A stretch of DNA of 64,000 nucleotides from Streptomyces sp. Q6 (GCF_036967205.1 NZ_CP146022.1:2170001-2234000), one strand, 5' to 3'. Shown: positions 17,129-26,175, numbered from the stretch's first letter. Numbers and translations: made by a program. The notes: generated from the letters alone by a model not told the origin.

Positions 17129-19627
17129 TCAGGAGCCGGCGGCCTCCCGGACCTTCGCCGCGCGGGCGAGGTCGTCGAGCTGGTCGACGAGCTTGCGGCG
17201 CAGGGCGGGGGTGGGGGCGCCGTGGGTGAGGCACTTCTCGCCGAGGCTGAGGGTGTCGGCGTCGATGGCGTACACGGGGAAGGCGTACCGTCCGGCGGCG
17301 TCCGCGATGGCGGGGCCGCGGCGGTCGGCGAGGGCGGGGGCGTCGCTGAAGTAGCGGGGGACGTAGCGGCGCAGCAGGTCGGCCTGTTCGGGCTGCCAGA
17401 AGCCCTGGGCGGTGGCGGTGAACAGGTAGTTGGACAGCTCCTGGCCGGGGTCGGTGGTGAACAGGGCGTCCCAGGCGGCGTCCTTGGCCTGGGGGTCGGG
17501 CAGGGCGGCGCGGCAGCGGGCGGCGCCCTCCTGTCCGGTGGCGCTGGGGTCGTGGGCGAGTTCGGCGTCGATGACGGCGTCGTCGACGGCGCCGAGGACG
17601 CTCATCCGGGCGAGGATCCGCCAGCGCAGCTCGGGGTCGAGCTCGGGGCCGCCGGGCACGCCGTTGTCGTACCAGCCGCGGATGGTGTCGGCGTGCTGGG
17701 CGGTGTCGATGACGTGGCGTACGGCGGTGAGGCGCAGGCCGGAGTCGCTGCCGTCCTCGGTACGGCGCAGGAGCTCCTCGCACAGGGCGGTGAGGAGGGT
17801 GAGGGCGGCGGGCCGGTCGACGGGGCCGCTGTAGCGGTCGGCGACCTGGGTGTGGGCGAAGGCGAGGACGCCCTGGACGAGGGCGAGGTCGCTCTCCTCG
17901 GGCAGGTGCGCGGCGGCCGCCTCCAGGTAGGCGGCGGGTTCGAGGTCGCCGTCGCGGACCATGTCGCGCAGGGCGTTCCACAGGACGGCGCGGGTGAGCG
18001 GGTCGGGGACGCCGGACAGGCCGCGCAGGGCCGCTTCCTCGGAGGCGGGGTCGAGGCGGACCTTGGCGTAGGTGAGGTCCTGGTCGTTGGGGACGATCAG
18101 GGCGGGGCGCGGGCCGCGGAAGGCGGTGGGTTCGCCGGGGACGTCGACGTCGACGCGCTCGCGCAGCACGAAGGCGTGCGGGTCGGCGGGGTCGCGGTCG
18201 TAGAGGCCGACGGCGACGCGGTGCGGGCGGCTGCCCGTGCGGTCGAGGGCGAGCGTCCAGGAGGTGTCGGTGTCGTCGGTGACCCGCGCGGTGAGGGTGT
18301 CGACCCCGGTGGTGCCCAGCCATGCCTCGGCCCAGGCGTGGACGTCGCGCTCGGTGTGGTGGGCGAGGGAGTCGATGAAGTCGGCGAGCGTGGCGTTGGC
18401 GAACTTGTGCCGCTCGAAGTGGGTGTTGATCCCGGCGAGGAAGTCCTTCTCGCCGAGCCAGGTGACCAGTTGCCGCAGCGCGGAGGCGCCCTTGGCGTAC
18501 GAGATCCCGTCGAAGTTGAGCAGCGCGGAGGCCGTGTCGGGGACGGCTTCGGGGGCGACGGGGTGGGTGGAGGGCCGCTGGTCGGCGTCGTAGCCCCAGG
18601 ACTTGCGGGCGACGCCGAAGTCGACCCAGGTGTCGGTGAAGCGGGTGGCTTCGGTCAGGGTCTGGTAGCCCATGTACTCGGCGAACGACTCGTTCAGCCA
18701 GATGTCGTCCCACCACTGGAGGGTGACGAGGTCGCCGAACCACATGTGGGCCATCTCGTGGGCGATGACCATGGCGCGGGTCTGGCGCTCGGTGTCGGTG
18801 ACGGCGGAGCGGTAGACGAACTCGTCGCGGAAGGTGACGAGTCCGGGGTTCTCCATCGCTCCGGCGTTGAACTCGGGGACGAACGCCTGGTCGTAGGAGT
18901 CGAAGGGGTACGGCTCCTGGAACTTCTCGTGGTAGCGGTCGAAGCACGCGCGCGTGACGTCGAGGAGCTCGTCGGCGTCGGCGTCCAGGTAGGGCGCGAG
19001 CGAGCGGCGGCAGTGCAGGCCGAAGGGCAGGCCGCGGTGCTCGGTGCGGACGGAGTGCCAGGGGCCGGCGGCGACGGCGACGAGGTAGGTGGACAGGAGG
19101 GGGGTGGTGGCGGCCTGCCAGGTCCCCTCCCCCAGGTGCTCGGTGACGCCGTTGGCGAGGACGGTCCAGCCTTCGGGGGCCTTGACGGTGAGGTCGAAGA
19201 CGGCCTTGAGGTCGGGCTGGTCGAAGGCGGCGAAGACCCGCTGGACGTCTTCCATGAACAGCTGCGTGTAGACGTACGTCTCACCGTCGGTGGGGTCGGT
19301 GAAGCGGTGCATGCCCTCGCCGGTGTGCGAGTAGCGCATGACGGTGTCGAGGCGCAGTTCGTGCGTGCCTTCGGTGAGGCCGGTGAGCGGCAGCCGGTTG
19401 CCGTCGAGGGTGGCGGGGTCGAGGGGCTGTCCGTCGAGGGTGACGGAGCGCAGCGCGTCGGGCTTGAGTTCGACGAAGGTGTCGCCCGGGGTGTGGGCGG
19501 TGAACCGGATCACGGTGCGGGAGCCGAAGGTGTCGGCGCCGGTGGTCAGGTCGAGGTCGACCGTGTACCGCTCGACGTCGATGAGTCGGGCTCGGTTCTG
19601 CGCTTCGTCGCGCGTCAGTACGGGCAT
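17129..19627 (-). CDS. pepN: Aminopeptidase N (M1 zinc metallopeptidase)
   Basis: Cytoplasmic enzyme that removes N-terminal residues from peptides. ATG 19627 starts an 832-residue protein in the range of actinobacterial PepN. The N-terminal beta domain leads to the exopeptidase motif GAMEN (256-260) and the zinc site HEMAH (290-294) with the third ligand Glu313 in WLNESFAEY; the C-terminal half is the all-helical ERAP1-like domain. An open frame continues upstream of 19627 but has no codon bias and overlaps the chorismate mutase gene region. No good ribosome binding site precedes the start. A strong terminator follows. Confidence 0.93.
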   Translation of the reverse strand: MPVLTRDEAQNRARLIDVERYTVDLDLTTGADTFGSRTVIRFTAHTPGDTFVELKPDALRSVTLDGQPLDPATLDGNRLPLTGLTEGTHELRLDTVMRYSHTGEGMHRFTDPTDGETYVYTQLFMEDVQRVFAAFDQPDLKAVFDLTVKAPEGWTVLANGVTEHLGEGTWQAATTPLLSTYLVAVAAGPWHSVRTEHRGLPFGLHCRRSLAPYLDADADELLDVTRACFDRYHEKFQEPYPFDSYDQAFVPEFNAGAMENPGLVTFRDEFVYRSAVTDTERQTRAMVIAHEMAHMWFGDLVTLQWWDDIWLNESFAEYMGYQTLTEATRFTDTWVDFGVARKSWGYDADQRPSTHPVAPEAVPDTASALLNFDGISYAKGASALRQLVTWLGEKDFLAGINTHFERHKFANATLADFIDSLAHHTERDVHAWAEAWLGTTGVDTLTARVTDDTDTSWTLALDRTGSRPHRVAVGLYDRDPADPHAFVLRERVDVDVPGEPTAFRGPRPALIVPNDQDLTYAKVRLDPASEEAALRGLSGVPDPLTRAVLWNALRDMVRDGDLEPAAYLEAAAAHLPEESDLALVQGVLAFAHTQVADRYSGPVDRPAALTLLTALCEELLRRTEDGSDSGLRLTAVRHVIDTAQHADTIRGWYDNGVPGGPELDPELRWRILARMSVLGAVDDAVIDAELAHDPSATGQEGAARCRAALPDPQAKDAAWDALFTTDPGQELSNYLFTATAQGFWQPEQADLLRRYVPRYFSDAPALADRRGPAIADAAGRYAFPVYAIDADTLSLGEKCLTHGAPTPALRRKLVDQLDDLARAAKVREAAGS

Positions 19628-19749
19628 GGGGTCATGCTGCCTGATGGCACTGACATCGGGACAGGGGGTTTGTGCCGAGGTCTCCTGCTCAGCCCCCGGA
19701 CCCCGCCGCTCGGGAGCCGTCGAGGACGCCTTCCGGGCCGGGCGCCTTC

Positions 19750-20094
19750 TCAGGCGCCGGGGGTGCTCGAGGTCGCCTCGGCGATCTGCTCGTGGTGGCG
19801 GATCACCTCGGAAATGATGAAGTTGAGGAATTTCTCGGCGAACGCCGGGTCGAGTTTGGCGTTCTCGGCGAGCTGGCGCAGGCGCTCGATCTGGCGGGCC
19901 TCGCGGGCCGGGTCCGCCGGGGGCAGGGCGTGCTGGGCCTTGAGGTGTCCGACCTGCTGGGTGCATTTGAAGCGTTCGGCGAGCATGTGGACGACTGCGG
20001 CGTCGATGTTGTCGATGCTGTCGCGCAGGCGGCCGAGCTCGGCGCGGACGGCCGGGTCGACTGCGGGCTGCTGTTCGGGCGTGCTGGTGGTCAT
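19750..20094 (-). CDS. Chorismate mutase, AroQ type
   Basis: Small all-helical enzyme (114 residues) that rearranges chorismate to prephenate for phenylalanine and tyrosine synthesis. It shows the AroQ pattern: LRDSIDNIDAAVVHMLAERF near the N-terminus with the active-site Arg, then VGHLKAQ and, near the C-terminus, FLNFIISEVIRHHEQI. No signal peptide, so it is cytoplasmic. It lies between pepN and the AraC regulator, all on the minus strand, but gaps of 6 and 122 bases make only the regulator-mutase pair a possible operon. Confidence 0.9.
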   Translation of the reverse strand: MTTSTPEQQPAVDPAVRAELGRLRDSIDNIDAAVVHMLAERFKCTQQVGHLKAQHALPPADPAREARQIERLRQLAENAKLDPAFAEKFLNFIISEVIRHHEQIAEATSSTPGA

Positions 20095-20100
20095 GACGGA

Positions 20101-20987
20101 TCAGCCTACGTGGAGCATGGGCGGGTCGTCGGGGTCGGGGATCTTGTCGGACCAGCCACCGGGGACGGCACGGCCCTGTTGTTCGCGGAAGCGGACGGGT
20201 GCGGTGCCGACGCGGCGGGTGAACAGGCGGGAGAAGTAGGCGGGGTCGTCGTAGCCGACGCGGCGGGCGACGGCGGCGACGGGCAGTTCGGTGGCGGCGA
20301 GGAGTTCCTTGGCGCGGCCGAGGCGGATGCCGAGGAGGTAGTCCTTGGGGCTGCATCCGGCGCCGCGCCGCACGGCCGTGCGCAGTTCGGCGGGGGTCAT
20401 GCCGTGCCGTGCGGCGTGTTCGGCGACGGACAGCGGCTGGAAGGCGTCGCGGGCGAGCGCCTGGAGGACGGGGTCGCCGTCGGGGGCCATGTCGGCGCGG
20501 GCGCGGCGCAGGGCGACGAGGAGCTCGTGGACGGCGGCTCCGGTCTCCACCTCCAGGAGGGGTTGCCGCGGCGGGCGGCGCGGGCGATGCGGCCGACGGC
20601 GGCGCGGGCCTGGGCGGCGTCGGAGAGGGGCACGACGGGCCGCTCGGGCTCGATGTAGCCGAGTTCGGTGTACGTGGTGGTGGCGGGCCCGGTGAAGTCG
20701 ACGAAGCACTCGTCCCAGCCGGTGCCGGGGTCGGCTCCGTAGTGGTGGGGGCGGCCGGGGGTGAGCCAGATCAGGGCGGGCGCGGTGAGGGTGGTGCGGC
20801 GCCCTTCGGTGTCCTGGTACCAGCCGCTGCCCGCGGTGACGACGACGGCGACGTGATGGTCGAGGGTGCGGGGTCCGACGGTGGGCAGCAGGCCGTGCTG
20901 GAGTCCGACGCCGAGGCAGACGAGGCCGAGCCGGTGGTGGACCGGGCTGGGCGTGAAGTAGCGCATCCAGGTGTGATACGTGGACAT
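20101..20987 (-). pseudogene. AraC-family transcriptional regulator, interrupted by a single-base frameshift
   Basis: Regulator divergent from the GH35 beta-galactosidase. ATG 20987 follows a strong GGGAGGGG site. The N-terminal half is the cupin-like ligand domain (HHVAVVVTAGSGWYQDTEG, LTPGRPHHYGADPG); the C-terminal half has both AraC helix-turn-helix motifs (ELPVAAVARRVGYDDPAYF, FTRRVGTAPVRFR). The halves are in different frames; the break coincides with a run of four G on the + strand (20559-20562), and one added base restores a protein of 295 residues. The position suggests control of galactoside use by an effector sugar. It may be genuinely broken or a sequencing error of the same kind as in the PLP decarboxylase gene. 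Confidence 0.8.
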
Positions 20988-21113
20988 GTGTCCCCTCCCG
21001 TGGTGATTCGCGCGCCGGTCTCCGTCCGACAAGAGCCGTCCAACAACAGCCGATCTTTGTCCATGGACCGTTCCGTCCGCCAGAGGTGAAGGTGGCGGCC
21101 GGTGGGTGATGCG

Positions 21114-21150
21114 CCCGTCGGGCGGACCCGTCAGGCGGACCCGTCAGGCA
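21114..21150 (+). repeat. 13-bp tandem repeat in the beta-galactosidase leader
   Basis: Nearly three copies of CCCGTCAGGCGGA (21114, 21127, 21140), the first with one change. It ends directly before the AAGAGGAG ribosome binding site of the GH35 gene. Confidence 0.8.
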
Positions 21151-21164
21151 AAGAGGAGCACGTG

Positions 21165-22907
21165 ATGGCCGAGTTCAGGGTGGGCGAGGACGACTTCGAG
21201 GTGGACGGGCGGCCCGTGCGGCTGCTGTCGGGGGCCTTGCACTATTTCCGGGTGCACGAGGAGCAGTGGCCGCACCGGCTGCGGATGCTGCGGGCGATGG
21301 GCCTGAACTGCGTGGAGACGTACGTGCCGTGGAACCTGCACGAGCCGCGTCCCGGTGAGGTGCGCGACGCGGCGGCGGTGGGCCGTTTCCTGGACGCGGC
21401 CCAGGAGGCGGGTCTGTGGGTGATCGTGCGGCCCGGTCCCTACATCTGTGCCGAGTGGGAGAACGGCGGGCTGCCGCACTGGGTGACGGGCGCCCTGGGC
21501 GCGCGGATCCGCACCAGGGATACGGAGTTCCTCTCCTGTGTGGAGCGGTGGTTCGGAGCGCTGCTGCCGCAGGTCGTGGAGCGGCAGATCGATCGGGGCG
21601 GCCCGGTGATCATGGTGCAGGTGGAGAACGAGTACGGCAGTTTCGGCTCGGACCACCTCTACTTGCGCGCTCTTGCCGACCTCCTTGTCGAACTCGGTGT
21701 GACAGTGCCGCTGTTCACGTCGGACGGCCCCGAGGACCACATGCTGACGGGCGGTTCGGTTCCCGGGATCCTCGCGACGGCGAATTTCGGCTCCCACGCG
21801 CGCGAGGGCTTCGCGACGCTGCGCAGGCACCGCCCCAAGGGGCCGCTGATGTGCATGGAGTTCTGGTGCGGCTGGTTCGACCACTGGGGCGCGGAGCACG
21901 TCGTACGCGACGCGCAGGACGCGGCGCGGGCGCTGCGGGAGATCCTGGAGTGCGGGGCGTCGGTGAACCTGTACATGGCGCACGGCGGGACGAGTTTCGG
22001 CGGCTGGGCGGGGGCGAACCGGGGCGGGGGCGCGCTGCACGGCGGACAGCTTCAGCCGGACGTCACCTCGTACGACTACGACGCGCCGATCGACGAGTTC
22101 GGGCGGCCCACGGAGAAGTTCTGGCTGTTCCGGGAGGTGCTCGCCGCTTACGCGGACGGTCCGCTGCCCGACGTGCCCGAGCAGCCCGCCGCCCTGGCGG
22201 GCCCGGTCACGGCCGAGCTGACGGCCTGCACGGCGCTGGGCGGCGTCCTGGAGGCGCTGGGCGGCCCCGAGGCCGAGTACGCGGTGCCCCCGTCGTTCGA
22301 GGACCTCGACGTGGACCGTGGCCTGGTCCGGTACGCGGTGACGGTGCCCGGACCGCGGAAGCCGTACCCGCTGCGGGCGGCCGGGCTGCGGGACCTCGCT
22401 CTCGTGTACGTCGACGGAGAGCGGGCCGGTGTCCTCACGGAGGACGAGCCGCAGCTCGCGCGGGAGGTCGCGGGGCACGCGCGCGTGGAGCTGTGGGTGG
22501 AGTCGCTGGGCCGGGTCAACTACGGTCCGCGCACCGGTGAGTCGAAGGGCGTCACGGGCGGCCTGCTGCACGAGCGGCAGTTCCTGCACGGAGTACGGGC
22601 GCGGGGCCTGCGGCTGGACGCGTTCACGGCCGCGGGGGTGGCCGCGCTGCCGTGGGACGGACGGTCCGGCGACGGTCGGGGCCTGCACCGGGGAACGTTC
22701 GAGGTGTCCGGGGCGGGGGACGCGGCGCTCGAACTGCCGGGGTGGACCCGGGGGTTCGTGTGGGTGAACGGGTTCTGCCTGGGCCGCTACTGGGCCGTCG
22801 GACCACAGGAGTCGCTGTTCGTTCCGGGCCCGGTGCTGCGGGAGGGCGTCAACGAGGTGTGGGTGCTGGAGCTGGAGGAGGCCGGGGAGCGGATCACTCT
22901 GCGGTGA
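21165..22907 (+). CDS. Glycoside hydrolase family 35 beta-galactosidase
   Basis: Retaining beta-galactosidase of 580 residues. ATG 21165 lies 6 bases after AAGAGGAG. The GH35 TIM barrel shows LLSGALHYFRV (20-30), IVRPGPYICAEWENGG (87-102), the acid/base Glu156 in QVENEYGSFG and the probable nucleophile Glu232 in CMEFWCGWFDHWG; C-terminal jelly-roll domains end in the conserved GFVWVNGFCLGRYW. There is no signal peptide, so it likely acts inside the cell on imported galactosides. It is divergent from an AraC regulator, the expected controller. A stem region follows the gene. Confidence 0.92.
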   Translation: MAEFRVGEDDFEVDGRPVRLLSGALHYFRVHEEQWPHRLRMLRAMGLNCVETYVPWNLHEPRPGEVRDAAAVGRFLDAAQEAGLWVIVRPGPYICAEWENGGLPHWVTGALGARIRTRDTEFLSCVERWFGALLPQVVERQIDRGGPVIMVQVENEYGSFGSDHLYLRALADLLVELGVTVPLFTSDGPEDHMLTGGSVPGILATANFGSHAREGFATLRRHRPKGPLMCMEFWCGWFDHWGAEHVVRDAQDAARALREILECGASVNLYMAHGGTSFGGWAGANRGGGALHGGQLQPDVTSYDYDAPIDEFGRPTEKFWLFREVLAAYADGPLPDVPEQPAALAGPVTAELTACTALGGVLEALGGPEAEYAVPPSFEDLDVDRGLVRYAVTVPGPRKPYPLRAAGLRDLALVYVDGERAGVLTEDEPQLAREVAGHARVELWVESLGRVNYGPRTGESKGVTGGLLHERQFLHGVRARGLRLDAFTAAGVAALPWDGRSGDGRGLHRGTFEVSGAGDAALELPGWTRGFVWVNGFCLGRYWAVGPQESLFVPGPVLREGVNEVWVLELEEAGERITLR

Positions 22908-23216
22908 GGACGGCCGCCCCCGCAGGGCCCTTCTCCGCGCCCGTGTGCGGCGGAGACGGGTGTCAGGCCCTGTGACAGTTCGTGGGGTCGGCGCGCTGGA
23001 GGAGTGCCCGGCCTTGCGCTGCCGCTCCGACACCCCCGGGACCGGTGGCGCGAGGCCCGGCGCGCCCGCTCCGCCGCACCCGATTCCCCCGAGGCCGGCG
23101 GAGCGGGCCGCTCTGGCGTGCTGTTCGGGGGCGGCGGGCCCGCCGTACTCTGGAGGCGCCGGGCCCGGGGGCGGGCCCCGGAGGGACACGGCCCGGCGGC
23201 CCCTGGGGGTGCGCGC
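22908..23216. other. Intergenic region between beta-galactosidase and metalloprotease genes
   Basis: 309 bases. The open frame of the next gene extends back to 23004, but codon usage and composition there are non-coding in character (Gly/Arg/Pro-rich). The first 65 bases hold an interrupted hairpin, listed separately. I see nothing else. Confidence 0.4.
22923..22972 (+). terminator. Possible interrupted hairpin terminator after the beta-galactosidase gene
   Basis: Two nested inverted repeats, CAGGGCC (22923-22929) with GGCCCTG (22966-22972) and CTCCGC (22933-22938) with GCGGAG (22950-22955), 16 bases past the stop. The stem is broken, so the call is tentative. Confidence 0.4.
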
Positions 23217-24122
23217 GTGGCGAACGGCGGACCGGTGGTGCACGGCTACCCGCATCTGGAGACCGTACGGTCGGCGGTCACCGCGCTGTACAAGCGCCTC
23301 TCGTACGACACGGTGCACACGTTCGCGACGAGTGTCGCCCCGGCGGACGTGGCGTTCTGCGACCAGGACGATCTGCACATGGGGGCGCAGCGCGTGGCCC
23401 GCGAACTGGTGCGGCACTACCGGCTGCCCGACGCCCGGATGATCGTGAGCTTCCGCGAGATGCACCACGCGGCGAGCGTCGAACTCGCGGCGGGCCCCGA
23501 GTACTTCATCGAGCTGAACGACCGGTTCCGTACGCATCGCAGGGACATCGGGGCGGCGCTCGCGCACGAGGTCATGCACGTGTATCTGCACCGCCTCGGC
23601 CTGGAGTTCCCGGGGACGCGCGACAACGAGATCCTCACGGACACGGCCGCGACGTATCTGGGCGCGGGCTGGCTGCTCCTCGACGCGTACCGGGAGGACG
23701 CGTCGTCGTCGCAGAAGCTCGGCTATCTGACGCCGGAGGAGTTCGGCTACGTACTGGCGAAGCGGTCGCTGGTGTTCGGTGAGGCGCCGGAGACGTGGTT
23801 CACCAGTCCGCAGGCGTACACGGCGTACGCGAAGGGGCTCGCGCAGGCGCGGCGCGACGAGCAGCAGCCGCCGCTGACCGCCGCCGGGTGGGCGGGCCGG
23901 CGCCGGTACGCGAAGGACCGCCGTTACGCGCAGGATCACGGGACGCGCGGGCCCGCGCCGGCGGGCCCCTACACCTTCTCGGCGGAGGGTCCGCAGGACA
24001 GGAGCGGGTTGCGGGTGGCGTTCCCCTGTCCTACGTGCCATCAGCGGATCCGGGTTCCGGTACGGGGACGGGTGCGGGCGCGGTGCGGGTTGTGCCGCAC
24101 GGTCCTGGAGTGCGATACGTAG
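23217..24122 (+). CDS. Putative zinc metallopeptidase with C-terminal zinc ribbon, function unknown
   Basis: A 301-residue protein from GTG 23217, preceded by a G-rich stretch. A gluzincin-like active site HEVMH is at residues 117-121, followed about 20 residues later by DNEILTDTAATYLG, whose acidic residues could supply the third zinc ligand. The C-terminus carries a compact ribbon, CPTC and CGLC about 20 residues apart. The arrangement resembles small bacterial proteins related to DA1/IrrE-type peptidases, but I do not recognise a named family. No signal peptide or membrane segment. The next gene downstream is the ankyrin/HEAT protein, 151 bases away, same strand. Confidence 0.6.
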   Translation: MANGGPVVHGYPHLETVRSAVTALYKRLSYDTVHTFATSVAPADVAFCDQDDLHMGAQRVARELVRHYRLPDARMIVSFREMHHAASVELAAGPEYFIELNDRFRTHRRDIGAALAHEVMHVYLHRLGLEFPGTRDNEILTDTAATYLGAGWLLLDAYREDASSSQKLGYLTPEEFGYVLAKRSLVFGEAPETWFTSPQAYTAYAKGLAQARRDEQQPPLTAAGWAGRRRYAKDRRYAQDHGTRGPAPAGPYTFSAEGPQDRSGLRVAFPCPTCHQRIRVPVRGRVRARCGLCRTVLECDT

Positions 24123-24273
24123 CGCGGCGGCGCCCGGGGAGGCGGCTCGGAGGTGCCTCCGGAGGTGTGTCCGGAGGGTGGCCGGAGGGGTGTCCGGGGG
24201 GGCTCGGGGGCGGCGCGAGTCTTTTGCCCGCAATTGCTTTGCGTTCGGGGGGTCTGCGGGTGAGGCTCGTCGT

Positions 24274-25983
24274 ATGGAGGACGAGCGGAAGGCGGGTGTT
24301 TCCGGCCTGTTCGAGGCGGTGCACGGCGGTGACGAGGACGCGGTGGTGCGGCTGTTGCGGGCCGGAGTGCCGGGCGAGGTGTGCGATACGGACGGGGAGA
24401 GCGCGCTGTACCGGGCCGCGATGTGCGACGAGCCCGGCATCGTACGGCTGCTGCTCGCGGCCGGCGCGGACCCCGACAAGTTGAGCAGTGGTACGGATCT
24501 GCCGTTGTGCGGGGCGGCGTGCGGCGGGCACGCCGAGGTGGTGCGGGCCCTGCTGTCGGCGGGGGCGCGGGCGGACGGGGTGGAGCAGGGCGGCTGGCGG
24601 GCGCTGACGTGGGCGGTGCAGTTGGGGCACGAGGCCGTGGTGCGGGCCCTGCTCGACGGCGGCGCGGACCCTCGACTGCCGGGTCCGAGCGGGGAGTTGC
24701 CGCTGGTAGTGGCCGCGCGGCGCGGGTCGACCGGGTGTGTGCGGGCGCTCCTCGAACAGGGGGCGGCGGGGCGCGAGGAGGCGCTGGCGGAGGCGCGGCG
24801 GTGGTTGGGGGTGGATGTGGCGGAGCGGTTGCGGGAGGGGCTTGTGGCGTCGGTGCCGGACGGCGCGTCCCGGGAGGCGGTGGTCCAGCGGTTCCCGGAG
24901 GACGGCGGCGTCACGGTCGTCGTCGAACTGCTCGACGCGACGGGCCGCCCGACGAGCGGCAACCATCAGCAGACGGGCCATGCCGCGATCGCCACGCTCC
25001 TGGAGGCCGACCTCGGCGTCCCGACACCCGCGGCCGAGTTGGCCGACCGGGCGGTGCGCTGCGGCGACCCCGACAACGACGACTGGATCGAGGCGATGGA
25101 GGTGCTGCGCCGCCGCGGCGACGACGCGACGTTCCGCGCGGCGGCGGCGTGGTGCGTGGACCGGGAGCCGTTGCGGCGGGCCTTCGCGGCGGATGTGCTG
25201 GGGCAGTTGGGGTCGCCGGGTCCGGGCGGGGTCCGTCCGTTCGCCCGCCGGGCGTTCCCTTCGCTACGGAGGATGGCTCGACGCGGGAACACGGCGGCGG
25301 GGGCTGGGGCCGCGGCGGGTGCTGGGGCTGGGGCTGGAGCCGGGGCCGGGGCCGAGAGTGGGGCCGGGGCCGAGACTGGGACTGGAGCCGGGGCCGAGAG
25401 CGGGACTGGGGCCGGGGCCGGGGCCGGGAGTGGGGCCGGGGACGAGAGTGGCGCCGAGGGTCCGAGCTGGTTCGAGCTCCGTTCCATCATCGGCGCGTTC
25501 GGGCAGTCGACCGACCCCGCCGCCGTGCCGGAGGTGATCCGGTTCGCGGGTCATACGCATCCCGAGGTACGGCGTGCGGTCGCCCTCGCCCTGCACGGCC
25601 TGACCGGCGGTGTTCCCGGGGCCGCTGGGGACTCGGGCGACGACAGTGCCGCCGTCGACGCGCTCCTCGCCCTCACCCGCGACACCGATCCCGGCGTCCG
25701 GACGTGGGCCGCGGCCGCGCTCGCCGGAACCGGGGCGGACACCCCGCGGGTGCGTGCCGCGCTGGCCGCCCTGCTGGACGACCCGCGGGACGACGTGGCG
25801 GCGGAGGCGGCCCGCGGGCTCGCCGTCCGCCAGGACGCACGCGCCGTGGACACGCTCGCGCGACTGCTGGCCTGCGCCACGCCCGGCGACTACGCGCGTG
25901 ACGTGGCCCAGGACGGCGCCCGCGCCCTGACCGACGTACGGGTCAGGAATCGACTGGAGTGGACCCTCCCGCGCCGGAGTTGA
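24274..25983 (+). CDS. Ankyrin-repeat and HEAT-like repeat protein with a Gly/Ala linker
   Basis: A 569-residue probable scaffold protein. ATG 24274 is preferred over upstream in-frame codons because it opens directly into the first ankyrin repeat. About four ankyrin repeats fill residues 8-150 (for example LLRAGVPGEVCDTDGESALY, VVRALLSAGARADGVE). A middle domain follows (150-335), then a low-complexity Gly/Ala/Glu linker at about 342-395 made by a GGGGCC-like DNA repeat, then HEAT-type repeats to the end (AGHTHPEVRRAVALALHGL, DTDPGVRTWAAAALAGTGAD). No enzyme motif, no signal peptide. Binding partner unknown; the adjacent peptidase-like gene is a candidate. Confidence 0.75.
   Translation: MEDERKAGVSGLFEAVHGGDEDAVVRLLRAGVPGEVCDTDGESALYRAAMCDEPGIVRLLLAAGADPDKLSSGTDLPLCGAACGGHAEVVRALLSAGARADGVEQGGWRALTWAVQLGHEAVVRALLDGGADPRLPGPSGELPLVVAARRGSTGCVRALLEQGAAGREEALAEARRWLGVDVAERLREGLVASVPDGASREAVVQRFPEDGGVTVVVELLDATGRPTSGNHQQTGHAAIATLLEADLGVPTPAAELADRAVRCGDPDNDDWIEAMEVLRRRGDDATFRAAAAWCVDREPLRRAFAADVLGQLGSPGPGGVRPFARRAFPSLRRMARRGNTAAGAGAAAGAGAGAGAGAGAESGAGAETGTGAGAESGTGAGAGAGSGAGDESGAEGPSWFELRSIIGAFGQSTDPAAVPEVIRFAGHTHPEVRRAVALALHGLTGGVPGAAGDSGDDSAAVDALLALTRDTDPGVRTWAAAALAGTGADTPRVRAALAALLDDPRDDVAAEAARGLAVRQDARAVDTLARLLACATPGDYARDVAQDGARALTDVRVRNRLEWTLPRRS
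25298..25450 (+). repeat. Imperfect GGGGCC/GGGGCT hexanucleotide repeat inside the ankyrin/HEAT gene
   Basis: About 150 bases built from six-base units of the form GGGGCY, interspersed with GAGAGT and GACTGG variants. It encodes the Gly-Ala linker without breaking the frame and is rich in G4 runs able to form quadruplexes on the coding strand. Confidence 0.8.
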
Positions 25984-25984
25984 G

Positions 25985-26175
25985 CGACCCGACGCCCCTC
26001 CCCGCCGAGGGAGGGGCACGGCGTCGAGAGTGCCGCGGGCCCGCCCTGCGCGCAGCAGCGCGCCGTGGTGGCCGCGCCGCACGGCGAGCACCTCGTACGG
26101 GGCGAGGGCTTCGACGGGCCGTCCGGTCTCACCGCGGGCGCGCCACGTCCACGCGTCGGCCAGGAGATACCTCAC
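25985..26175 (-). other. Possible short coding frame or gene remnant after the SDR operon
   Basis: On the minus strand a GTG at 26175, five bases after the stop of the upstream SDR, opens a frame with strongly GC-rich third positions for about 60 codons (start MRYLLADAWTWRARGETGRP). The frame has no stop before it runs antisense into the ankyrin/HEAT gene. It could be a remnant, a frameshifted small gene, or chance. Confidence 0.22.
25995..26016. terminator. Hairpin terminator between the ankyrin/HEAT gene and the SDR genes
   Basis: Eight-base perfect stem (25995-26002 with 26009-26016), 6-base loop, with partial further pairing outside (GACG with CGTC). It lies just after the ankyrin/HEAT stop, facing the convergent SDR operon. 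Confidence 0.6.

Noticed and set aside
16781-20239. An 1152-codon plus-strand open frame over pepN
   Set aside because: Low-complexity Gly/Val/Glu product, antisense to a complete M1 aminopeptidase; a shadow frame.
21144-24962. A 1272-codon minus-strand open frame over the beta-galactosidase and its neighbours
   Set aside because: Arg/Pro/Ala-rich shadow of three convincing plus-strand genes.
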